A stretch of DNA of 64,000 bases, taken from the NCBI RefSeq assembly GCF_009604405.1, contig NZ_WEGK01000008.1:186001-250000 (forward strand), written 5' to 3'. The translations under genes were made by a program, and so were the position numbers. Positions 15,001 to 27,000 of this stretch are shown here, one piece after another. Source of the stretch: Nocardia macrotermitis (GTDB taxonomy: Bacteria; Actinomycetota; Actinomycetes; Mycobacteriales; Mycobacteriaceae). The notes under the pieces were generated by a model that saw only the letters and a program-made list of their open reading frames with translations, made no database searches and was not told where the DNA came from. Within the stretch, counting starts at the first letter, position 1, and the number at the start of each line of letters is the position of its first letter.

Positions 15001-18000
15001 CGATCCGCAATCGATCCGCGACGTCCTGCGCGAGGACAAGAACGGCAATGTCAGCGTCCGGTTCCGGGTCGGGGGCAAGTTCGAGTGGGTCACGGTCGAC
15101 AAGAAGATCTTCGTCACCCCGGGAACCGATCGCGGGCACTTCGCCCGCCACCTGCCCGGAGAACCGTTGTGGCCCAGCATCATCGAGAAGGCCTACGCCA
15201 TCCGGTTCGGCGGCGGCAATGGCTACCACGGCCTGGCGGCGGGCGCGCACGCGGGCGATACGGCCGAAATCCTGGGCGGGGGCTTCCATCGGACTCCGAC
15301 CGGCCCGAGCTACCGGGCGTGGAATTCCGAGCAGGGCGCGATGGTGACGGTCGAACAGCCCGGACGCGCGCAACCGGTCCGCGTCGTCGACGACGGTATC
15401 TTCCTGCACCCGTTGCGTTTCGACATGTACACCCTGCACGACCTGGTGAGCGGATTCCTGGCCGACGAACAGGTCCGTCCGGGCCACACCCGGGCCGATA
15501 CGCCCGTGGCCGACTTCGAGTTCTCCCGCGTGATCGCCGACAGCTTCGAACACTGGGACCAGGAGGACCTCGCCCGGCGGGACGCGGCGAAACAGCACAT
15601 CCGCACCGTCCACCAGGGCGACGACGCGGCCGCGAACGCCGCATGGGAACAGTTCCTGAGCACCTACGACTTCGCCACCCCCGCCGGGTTCCGAAGCTAC
15701 CTCGACCGCCGCTTCCCGAACCAGTGGGACAACGAGAAGCGCGCTCTGACAGAGTATTTCAGAACCTTCCGGGAGGGCATCCCCGAGCAGCGGAGCCTGC
15801 CGGCCCACCTCGCCGCCGCCGGACGCGCGGTCGCGGAGCGGATCGATCACGCACTGCGGCGCGGCACCAAGGTGGTGTTCGGCACCTTCTCGTACGGCAC
15901 CGATCAGGAGGATGTGACCAAGGTGCCGGGCCTGGTCGGCGGGCACGCGTATGCGGTGCTGAACGTCGAACGCGACGCGAAGCGCACCCCGACCCGGATC
16001 CTGATCGAGAACCCGTGGGACGACAACCGCACCTCCCCCACGCCGATCCCCGGCATCGAGTTCCGTCTCGATCCCGGCGGTATCGGCTACCTGTCCGACG
16101 GTCAGGGCGGCCGCTACCGCGACGGCGTCGACGGCACCCGCTACCTCACGAAGGCGGACGGCACTCAGGAACGTCACGACCCCGACGGCAACCTCTACCG
16201 CTTCTCCCCCGACAGCACCCGCTACCACCGCGCCCCCGACGGCACCGAGCAGCAACGCAATCCGGACGGCAGCCGCTACCGCAGGACTCCCGATCAGACC
16301 GAGTTCTGGACGAACGCCGACGGCAGCAAGCAGATCCGCAGGCCCGGCGATCCGGACCGTTCCGATGATCCGACCCGCCGCGATCCCGGCGACACGACCA
16401 TCCCGAAGCGCGGCGGCATCGTCGCCCTCGCCCTGGAGCATCTGCCGAAATTCAGGGGCCTGATCATGAGCGGTCCGGGCGCGGTCGCCCTGTACGGACC
16501 GGAGGTGCCGGTCCAGGCCAACACAGCCGGACCCGCACCCCACGCCAGCGGCCCCGTCGCCGCACCGCAATCGGATGCGCCGACCGGTGAGACCCCGCGC
16601 GACCCCGGCGCGCAGCCGCGACACGAGGTGAGCGTCCCGGCGACCACGCGCGGCACCGCGGAGATCACGACCGGCGACGGCGGCACGCCGGACCGTTCCA
16701 CGCGGACCGCACCGGCCGAATTCGATTCGGGCGAAACGGATCTCGGCGCACATCTCGACGAGCAGTTGTCCGCGCAGCCCGGCCCGGTGTCGCAATCGCC
16801 CCGCGAACGCCCGTCCTTCCCGAGGACGTTCGACTGGGCGCTGCTCGCCCCGCCGCCGCTGGCTGCCGGTGAACGGCTCGAAAACCTCACGGACGCGCGG
16901 AAATCCGAGCTGTTCCCGGCGCTCCCGGTGCCGGTGGAACTGCCGGGACAGCGGCAACCCGGCGGGGACCGACTGCTCACGCTCGTGGACCGCACCGGCG
17001 CGACGCACCGGCTCTACAGCTCCGGCGAGATGCGGGTCACCGCGGGTGTGCTCCCGGGCCGCGGGCAGCACTACGCGATGTGGGGCCCGGACGGCCGGGC
17101 CACCTACCTGTCTGCCGAGCTGACCGAGGGGTTCACCTTCCATCCGGATTCGCCGGGCGCCACCACGGGCACGCTGCGCTGGCAGCTGCCCGGTGGCGAA
17201 ACCCGCATCCTCGGCAACGCCACCGGCAGCAACGCGCCGAGAGTCGTTCGCGTCCAACATGATTCGACGGTCATCGCACTGGCCGGGCCGGGCACCTCGC
17301 GGTGGATCCGGCTGGCCGGAAAAAGGGAATGGGTCCGCGTCGAGGCCCCCACCGACGTGATCGCCGCCCTGCCGACGCTCGAAGACCGGCACGACGACCC
17401 GCTGTTCACCCTCTCCGAATCCGGTGAGCCACAGGTACATCCGGAGGACGTGCAGCAGGGCGCGGCCCGCACCTGCGGTCTGCTCGCCCCGCTCAAGGCG
17501 ATGGCGCAGCAGCGTCCGCAGGCGATCGTGGACATGCTGAAGGACTACCGCGACGGCACCGTCGGAGTGCGGTTCTTCATCGACGGCAAACCCGAGTGGG
17601 TGCGCGTGGACAAGAAGATCTACGTGGGCCCGGACGGCATCGGATATTTCGCGAGACACCAACGGGGCAAACCGATCTGGGCCGCGATGATCGAGAAGGC
17701 GTACGCGCAACGGTTCGCCGAGGGTGACGGTTACCGCCATCTCGGGCACTATCCCGATCTGATGGCCGAACGCCTCGGCCGCGCCTACTACGAGGCGGGC
17801 ACCGGCCGGGTGCGGCCCACCGCAACGCATTTCGAGGCGGTGCTGCATCCGTTGCAGTTCGGCACGGACGCCCTGCGCGCACTGCTGGGTCCCGACGCCG
17901 ACGCCGAATTCATCGAGCGGATCTCGGGTTCCTACGATCGCTGGCTGCGCAGCACCCGCGACCATCAGGACGCGCAGTGGCGGCGGATCAAGCGGACCCA

Positions 18001-21000
18001 TCCGCGCGGTCCGGCCAGAACCGCTGCCTGGCAACGGTTCCTGTCGACCAACGGCCTCGGCACACCCGGGGCCCTGCGCGGATATCTGAATCACGCCTTC
18101 CCCGGCAAGTGGTCCGCGGAGAAGACCGCCCTGGTGAACTACTACGCCGACCTGCGGGGCGGCCTGAGCACCCTGCACACCGACGGGCAGCGCGCGGCGG
18201 GCACAGAATTCCTGCGGCGCATCGAATACCTGCTCAAACGCGATACCACGATCGTGCTCGGGACGCACACGTTCGGCGTCGGCATGGAGAACAACACCGC
18301 CGTACCGGGCCTGCACAGCTGGCACGCCTATGCGGTCCAGGGACTCGAATACGACGCGCACACCGGCAAACCGGTGCGGGTGCTGCTGGAGAACCCGCAC
18401 GACGACAACAAGGGTTATCCCGCACCGGTTTCCGGCATCGAATACCGCCTGGACCCGGGCGGGACCGGCTACGTCGACCGCGGCGGGGTGCGTCATCGCC
18501 ACGACGAGTCCCGGGGAACCGACTACTTCCGCGTCCCCGACGCGCACACCGGCCGCGGCCCCGGCGGCGCGCTGCACGAGGTGGTCAGCGATTTCTTCCA
18601 GCCCGCCGGGCCCACGGAATTCCGACGCGACCTGGGCGGCGCCGTCTTCGGACTCTCCGCGCAGGGCGAGCGCTACATCCGCACCACCGACGGCCTGGAA
18701 TTCCGCGCGACGCACGACGGCCGGGCCTGGCGGCTCCCGAACGGCACCGAGATCCGCACGACCCCGAACGGCTACACCCTGGTCCGCGAGCCGGGCCGCA
18801 ACCCCGTCCTGCACGATCCGGGCGCCTTCCACGACTGGCCGACCCTGCCCACCCCGCACCGCGCCGGAATCATCGCCGTCGGACTGGAACAGCTCCCCAA
18901 GTTCGACTCGATATCCGCGACCGGCCCCGGCGCGTACGCCGCATACGGCCCGGGATCCACGATGCCGACGCACACCGCCGCCGTACCGGGCGCAACGGAC
19001 GGTTCGCTCGGGCGGGCACGCCGCGGCCCGGACCCCGCCGACGGCAGCTACCTCGGCGACCACCTGTCCGTCCAGCTGTCCTCGGAGTACGACCCGGCCC
19101 TGCACCCGCAGCGCCCCCGCAAGACCTTCCAGCCGACATACGATCCGGCACTGCTCGCGCCGCCGGTACTGACCGAGGCCGAGCGCTGGGAAAATCTCAC
19201 CCCCGAGGAGCGGGAGGAGCTGCTCCCGGCACCGGCCGTCCCGGCCCGGCTGGCCACGCGCCCCGGCAGCGAGACCACGCTGACGCTCGTCGATGACAAG
19301 GGCGACATGTACGAGCTGCCCCACTCGGGGCAGGCACGGGCCACCATGACCAAAGAGCCCGGTGAGTCACCACGGCACGAGATCCTGATGCCGGACGGGC
19401 AGTTCCACTACATTCCGGACGAACTGCTGCTCGGTTTCACCTTCAAGGCCGACACTCCGGGTGCGGAGACCGGCACCATCCAGTGGCGGGCGCAGCCCGG
19501 GACGACCCGAATCAGCGTCACCGACGAAAACGGCGGCAAGAATTTCCTGCAGATCTCGCCGGGTCAGGAGATCGTGGCCAAACCGGGTACGGGTACCAGC
19601 CGGTGGATCAAGCAGCAACGCGGACGGTACTGGTTCCGGGCCGAGATTCCGCACAGCGTGCTGCCGGAGTTGCCGGCCCTGGTCGATCGCCGTGACGATC
19701 CGCTGTTCGGCGCCTCGCCGACCGGTGCGGTGCTGCCGTGGCCCCGGGACGTGCGGCAGGGCCTGGCCGGTTCCTGCACCGTGCTGGCCCCGCTGAAGCA
19801 GCTGGCGACCGATCACCCGCAGGCGATCCTGGACATGCTGACCGATCACGGCGACGGTACCGTCAGCGTCCGCTTCTTCGCCGACGGGCAACCCGAATGG
19901 GTACGCGTCGACAAGCGAATCTACGTGGGCTCCAACGGCATCGGATTGTACGCATGGCACGAGCCGGGTGCGCCGCTCTGGGCGGCGATGATCGAGAAGG
20001 CGTACGTCCACCGCTTCGGTAATGGCAACGGCTACACCGACTTCAGCGATCAGGGCTACATTCCCGCCGAACGCCTCGGCCTGGCGTACTACCAGTGGCG
20101 CACCGGATCGGTGCGACCCGCCTACTCGCAGGCCGAAGTGCCGTTGCATCCACTGCAATTCGACATGGATACGCTGCTCGAACTGCTCGGCCCCAGCGCC
20201 AGCCCGGAGTTCGCCCGCCGGGTCGCCGACACCTTCGACCACTGGAAGGCAGCGGTCCACCACTACCCCGACTTCCGGTCGTACCTGGACATGATGGCCT
20301 GGGAGGACGACGAGGACTGGACAGCCGAACGGAACGCGCTGGCGCAGTACTACGACAGCATCTACTCCACGCAGATCGAGAACCACCAGCGGCTGCTGCC
20401 CGATCGCTACCGGGTCGCGGGACGTTGGCTCGCCCGGCAGATCGATTACCTGCGCACACGCGACACCACGGTGGTGCTCAATACCCGCCGGTTCGGGCAG
20501 AACCTCGAGAACGCGACCGAAGTGCCGGGGCTGATCGGCACCCACGCCTACGCGGTCGCCGGTGTCGAGTACGACGCGCAGCACCGCGAACCCGTGCGGA
20601 TCCTGCTGGAGAATCCGCACGACACCCAGCAGGTGTATCCCGCGATGCGGGGTATGAGCTATCGCATCGACCCGAACGCGGCGGCCGCCACCGAGGTCGA
20701 GCCAGGCGTGCGTCACCGCAGGGACGAGCAGGAGGGTGTCGACTACTTCCACGTCTCCGACGGCCGGTCCGGTCGCGCGCCCGGCGGTGCGCTACACGAT
20801 CTGCACCTGTCCGACGACTATTTCGCGCACGACAATGTCGCGGAGTACCGCGTGGATCCCGATGGCGCCGTGTATGCGCTGACCGAGTCCGGTGAGCGCT
20901 ACGCCAGACTGCCGGACGGTACCGAATTCCGGCTGACCCCTGCCGGTCTGCAACGCCGCGCCCCCGACGGCACCGAGCATCGCAAGCTCAAAGGCGACGT

Positions 21001-24000
21001 GATCCAGGTGCGTCGGCCCGGCGATCCGGACTGGTCCGCCGAAACGGCGACGCCCCCCTCGCTGCGGGGCATGGTCATGCCCCGTGGGGGCCTCGTGGCC
21101 ATCGATCTGGCGCATCTGCCGAAATTCGGCGAGATGGTGGTCAGCGGTGTGGGCGCGCACGTCACTCGCGGGCACGTGCCGATCGAGGACGAAGACGAAT
21201 ACGAAGAAGACACACGCCACGACAGGAAGCTGACGGACCTCCTCGCCGTCGAGCCGGACGAAGATGTCGTGGTCGGCGACAGCGACGACGACATCATGGT
21301 CGGCGAGGAAGAGGACTACGTCGACGACGGCTCGTCCGACGCGGTCAGCTCGGTCGACAGCGCCGACATCGGTGTCCTGGTCTCGTACGGAAGCTCCCTC
21401 GCAGCACCCACGGATGTGGAAACCGCCGCACCGCAATCAGATTCACTGTTGATCGAGACCGCGCACGAACCGGAACGAGCGCCCCCCGCCGACGACATGG
21501 ATCTCGGCGAGCACCTGTCCACGCAACTGGCCTCGGACTACGATCCGGCCCTGCATCCGCGACGACCACGCGAGGTCTTCCCGGCGACGTTCGATCGGAA
21601 GCTGCTCGAACCGCCGCCGATGCCGGCCACCGAACAGCTGGACACACTGCTGCCCTTCGAGCGTGCGGAGAGGTTCCCGGTGCTGGGCGTTCCGGTCGAT
21701 CTGGCGGTGCGCCGCGCACCCCGCGGCGGCCCGGCGCTGACCCTGGTCGGCGAGTCCGGTCAGGTGGTCGATCTGCCCGGCTCCGGTGTGGAATCCGCGC
21801 GCAAGGGCCGAATGCCGGACGGCACACCGTATTACGAGTTCGATCCGGGTGACGGCCGGACCCGGCGGATTCCGGCCGAATTCATGGCGGACTTCCATTT
21901 CACCCCGAACCCGGGCCGCCAGGGGTACGGCATCATCCAGTGGCGCGGGCTGGGTGGACAGACCCTCCTCTCGGTCCGCACCGAGAGCGGTCACCCCAGC
22001 GTGCTCACCGTGGCCTCCGGAACCACGCTGGTGGCCAGGCCCGGTGACGAGACGTCGCGGTGGATCAAGATGCCCGGCCGCCGGGGCTGGTTCAGCGCCG
22101 AGATCCCGAACGACGTGCTGCCCGCACTGCCGGTACTCGAGGATCGGCGCGAGGATCCGCTGTTCGGCCCGCCCGGGCGGCCGCTCGTACTGCCCGGGGA
22201 TGTGCGGCAGGGCGCCGCGGGCGACTGCGGCTTGCTCGCCCCGTTGAAGCAGCTGGCCGAGCGGCATCCGCAGGCGATCCTGGACATGTTGCGCGACCGC
22301 GGCGACGGCACCGTCGACGTGCGTTTCTTCACCAACGGCAAACCCGAATGGGTGCAGGTGGACAAGCGGATCTACGTCGACCCCAGGACCGGGACCGGCT
22401 ATTTCGCCCGCGTCGAACGGGGTGGACCGCTGTGGCCCGCGATCATCGAGAAGGCGTACGCGCAGCGCTTCGGCCGGGGTGACGGGTACGGCGGCTTCGA
22501 GGACGTACCCCACGTGTACGCCGAACGTCTCGGGCGCGCGTACTTCGAATCGAAGAACGGCAGCTGGCAGCCGACCCGCACGCAACTCGAGGAGATGCTG
22601 CACCCGCTGCTGTTCGATATGGACACGCTGCACGAAGTGCTCGGCCCGGATACCGACATCGAGTTCGCCCGTCGCGTAGCGGGTTCGTACGACCACTGGA
22701 AGCGGGCGCTGACCGACCAGCAGGAAGCGGAGATCCGCCGGATCGCGACCGATCACCCGGTGGATCGCGCCGCCCGGCGTGCGGCCCTCGCCCAGTTCCG
22801 GCAGACCATTGCCCTCAACAGTCCGCAGGGTTTCCGCGACTATCTGGATCGGGAGCTCCCGGAGCGGTGGGAACACGAAAAGGCAGCTCTCGCATCGTAT
22901 TTCGCCAGTCTGACCTCCGGAACGGACCGGAGGCGGATCCTCGACGAGGACTACCTGGCGGCGGGCCGGGCGGTGGCGCGGCGGATCGACTACCTCCTGG
23001 ATCGCCACACCACGGTGCAACTCGGCTCGTACCCGCTCGGGGAAGGGCAGGAGAACGGCACCGCGGTGCCCGGCCTGGTCGGTTCGCACGCCTACGCGGT
23101 ACTCGGCGTGGAGTACGACGAACACCTCGAACCGGCACGACTCCTGCTGGAGAATCCGCACGACTTCACCAAGGGCTACCCCGAGCCCGTGCCCGGCGTC
23201 GAATACCGCCTGGACCCGCGTCCGGCCGGACGGACCACCGACGAGTCCGGCATCCGGTATCGCAAGGACCACGAGACCGGTGTCGAATACTTCTTCGCCT
23301 CGGACGCCGATGCCGGGCGCGGTCCCGACGGCGCGCTGCGGGATCTGGTGAGCGGTTACTTCCGGCCCGACGGCCCGACCGAATTCCGCCGCGATCCGGA
23401 CGGCACGGTGTACGGCCTGTCCAGGAACGGTGAGCGGTACGCCCGGACGCCGAACGGTACCGAGTACAAGGTCCTGCGGGACGGATACCACTATGAACGC
23501 GCTGCGGGCGGGACCGAATGGCGCAGGGAGCCTTCGGGTTTCGCCGAGGTACGCGAGCCCGGACAGCGCAGCTGGCGTGCGGACCGGTTGGCCGATCCGT
23601 GGGTCGTGGATCCGACCGTGCCGCCGCGCGGCGGTGTGGTCGCGGTCGCGATCGATCATCTGCCGAAGTTCAAGACCGTCTCGGTCAGCGGCGTCGGCGT
23701 CCACGCGGTCGAGGGGCAGGCGGCTGCCGACACGGGAATCCACTCGGACGATCCCGCTCCCGTGGTGCGCCGGGACGAGCCGTACGTCGGCGACCACCTG
23801 CACGAGCAGATGTCCGCCCCGGACACCTCCCCCGCGCAGCAGATCCGACGAGCGGTCTTCCCGGAGACATACGACCGCGCGCTACTCGCACCCCCGAAGC
23901 TCGCCGAGCACGAGCGACTGGAAAACCTCACCGCCGAACAGCGCGAGCAACTGTTCCCGGATCTCGGTGTCCCCGTCGATCTCGTTGTCCAACAGGCACC

Positions 24001-27000
24001 CGGCAGTGAACGCGGAATAGTCCTCGTCGACCACACCGGCGACGGCTTCCAGATCCCCGGTACCGGACAGGCCCGTGCGCAGCCCGGCGTCTTCCCCTCC
24101 GGTGAGCCGTACTATCGGATCAATATCGGGGGCGGTCGGATCAAGGAGATCCCGGCGATATTGCTGGACGGTTCCCATTTCCGGTGGGACGGTTCGGGCA
24201 CCACGGGCGTACTGAGCTGGTCGCTGCCACCTCGCCAGACCCGGATGTACGCGCACACCACCGACGGCAACCCGATCACGGTCCTGGCCCCGGCCGGTAC
24301 CACGATGGTCGCGAAACCGGGCGAGAGAACGTCGCGGTGGATCAAGTTCCGCAACGGATCGGAGTGGTATCGCGTCGAGGCGCCGCTCAACGTCATCCCC
24401 GAATTGCCCGAACTCGCCGACAGGCACTCCGACCCGCTGTTCGGCACCTCGAAAACCGGGCAGCCGCGGCCGTGGCCGAGCGAGGCGCGGCAGGGCGCGG
24501 CCGGTGACTGCGGCCTGATCGCCCCGCTGAAGTATCTGGCCGAACACCACCCGCAGGCCATCCTGGACATGCTCGCCGACCACGGCGACGGCACGGTGAG
24601 CGTGCGGTTCTTCGTCGACGGCCGACCCGAATGGGTGCGGGTGACCAAACGGCTCTACGTCCGGACCGGCACCGGTACCGGATATTTCGTGCGTCACGAA
24701 CCGGGTGAGCCGCTGTGGGCGGCGATGATCGAGAAGGCGTTCGCCCAGCGGTTCGGCAACGACGACGGGTACGCGGGTTTCGCCGATCACCCCGATGCGA
24801 CGCTCGAACACCTGGGCCGCGCGTATTACGAGGCGAGTACCGGACCGTGGCAACCGATCCGCACCGATGCGCAGAACATGTTGCACCCGTTGCTGTTCGA
24901 CGCCGACACCCTGCACGAATTGCTCGGCCCGGACACCGATTTCGAATTCGCCCGCGGCCTCGCGGGTACCTACGACGCCTGGAACACCGCGTTCGACGCC
25001 GAGGGCGTGGCGGAGTTCGCGCACCTCACGCAACTCCACCCGCACGCCGACACCCGCGACGAGGCGTTCGAGGACTTCGTCGCGAACCGGTCGATCTTCT
25101 CCCCGGACGGATTCCGCCGCTACCTGAACGAACAGTTCCCGGACAGGTGGGATGCCGAGAAGGACGCCCTCGGGAGTTACTACCGCAGCTTGTTCGCCGG
25201 GCCGGATCATGAGCGGGTTCTGGATGCGAACTACCAGGTCGCGGGCGAGGCGCTGGCTCGGCGCATCGATTACATGATGCAGCGCAACACCACCGTGCTG
25301 CTGGGTACGCGCCAACTCGGCGAGGGGCTCGAGAACACCGTCGCGGTACCGGGCCTCTACGGCACCCACGCGTACGCGGTGTCCGATGTGCAGTACGACG
25401 CGCACAAGAATCCGGTAGCGGTGCTGCTCGAGAACCCGTACGACTTCAACGAGAAGTATCCGGTGCCGCCCGCCGGTATCGAGTATCGGCTCGATCCCCG
25501 GACGTCCGGCCACACCACCGACGCGGACGGTGTGCGTTATCGCAAGAACCAGGTCGAGGGGATCGAATACTTCGCCGTCGACAACCCGCGATCGGGCCGT
25601 GCTCCCGGTGGTGCGCTGCACGATGTGGTGAGTGACTTCTTCGCACCCCCCGGCGGCGCGGAGTTCCGCCGTGATCCGGACGGGACCGTGTACGGCCTGT
25701 CGGCGGACGGCCAACGCTACGCCCGGACGCCGGACGGCGCCGAGTACAAGATGGTGCGGGACGGGAGCTTCCGCCGTTCCCCCGACGGGGTCGTGCACTG
25801 GACCACCCGCACCGGCACCCATCGGATCCGCGGTCCGGGCCGATCCAACTGGTCCATCGACCCGAATCCCGTTGTCCCGCAGCGGGATATGACCGTGCCG
25901 CCGCGCGGCGGCATCGTTTCGGTGCGCCTCGAGCATCTGCCGAAATTCTCGTCGGTCTCGATGAGCGGTGTCGGCGCGTACGCCGCCGACGGCCCGAAAC
26001 CGACCACACCGTCGGCCGCCGCGACCACACCGACACACCGGGCGCTGCGGCCCGTATCCGCGAATGCGTCCCAGCCGGGACTCGCCGGTCCCGCACCCCA
26101 ACTGTTCCCCGAGCACCACCCCGCCTCCGACGACGGCACCGCCTTCGGCGCGGATCTGCACGAGCAACTCTCCGCCGACCCCGGCCCGAGCACCGCTGCC
26201 CCGCGCCGACGCGCGCAGTTCCCGAAAACCTTCGATTGGGCCGCACTAGAGGCGAAACCGCTGGATGACAGTGAGCGCCTGGAGAATCTGTCCCCCGCGG
26301 ACAGGAACCGCAAGCTGCCCGTGCTCCCGGTGCCGGTGCAGCCGATCGGCCTGCACACGGCGAACGGCGACCCGCTGCTGACGCTCGTCGACCACAACGG
26401 CGACGCGCACCGCTTCTACAGCTCGGGCCGCATGCCCGTCACGGTCGGTGAAATCCCCGGCAAGGGACAGCATTACGCCTATTGGGGTCCGAACAAGCAG
26501 CAGCTGTACCTGCCGACCAGTCTGCTGGACATCTCCCATTTCCAGCCGGACAGCCCCGGGAGCAACACCGGAACACTCCAGTGGAACATGCCGAACGGCG
26601 AGATCCGCATCACGGGGCATTCCGCCTCGAATAATCCTGCGGTGGTACGCATTTCGCCCCCTGACGCACTGGTGGCCACCGCCGGCGGCGGTACGTCGCG
26701 GTGGATCCGGATGGTCGGGCACGACGAATGGGTCCGCGTCGAGGCCCGCGACGACGTCCTGCCCGCCCTGCCGCAGCTCGCCGATCGGCACGACGATCCC
26801 CTGTTCCGACTGTCGGAAACCGGTGCGCCCGTGCCGGATCCCGAGGACGCGCGGCAGGGCGCCGGAGCCACCTGCGGCCTGCTGGCCCCGCTGAAGTCCC
26901 TGGCCCGGGAGCATCCGCAGGCGCTGGTGGACATGCTCGAGGACTACGGGGACGGCACGGTCGGCGTCCGCTTCTTCGTCGACGGCGCCCCCGAATGGGT

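Noticed and set aside
12247..16368. 1,373-codon frame on the same strand in another register
   Set aside because: The translation is Arg/Pro/Gly-rich and simply mirrors the true frame; the calpain motifs are only in the long frame.
14756..19324. Very long antisense frame (1,522 codons) opposite the giant gene, and similar ones at 5387-7972 and 10973-13540
   Set aside because: These are shadows of a high-GC repetitive gene. Their translations are rich in Arg, Gly, Val and His, repeat in step with the modules, and match no family.
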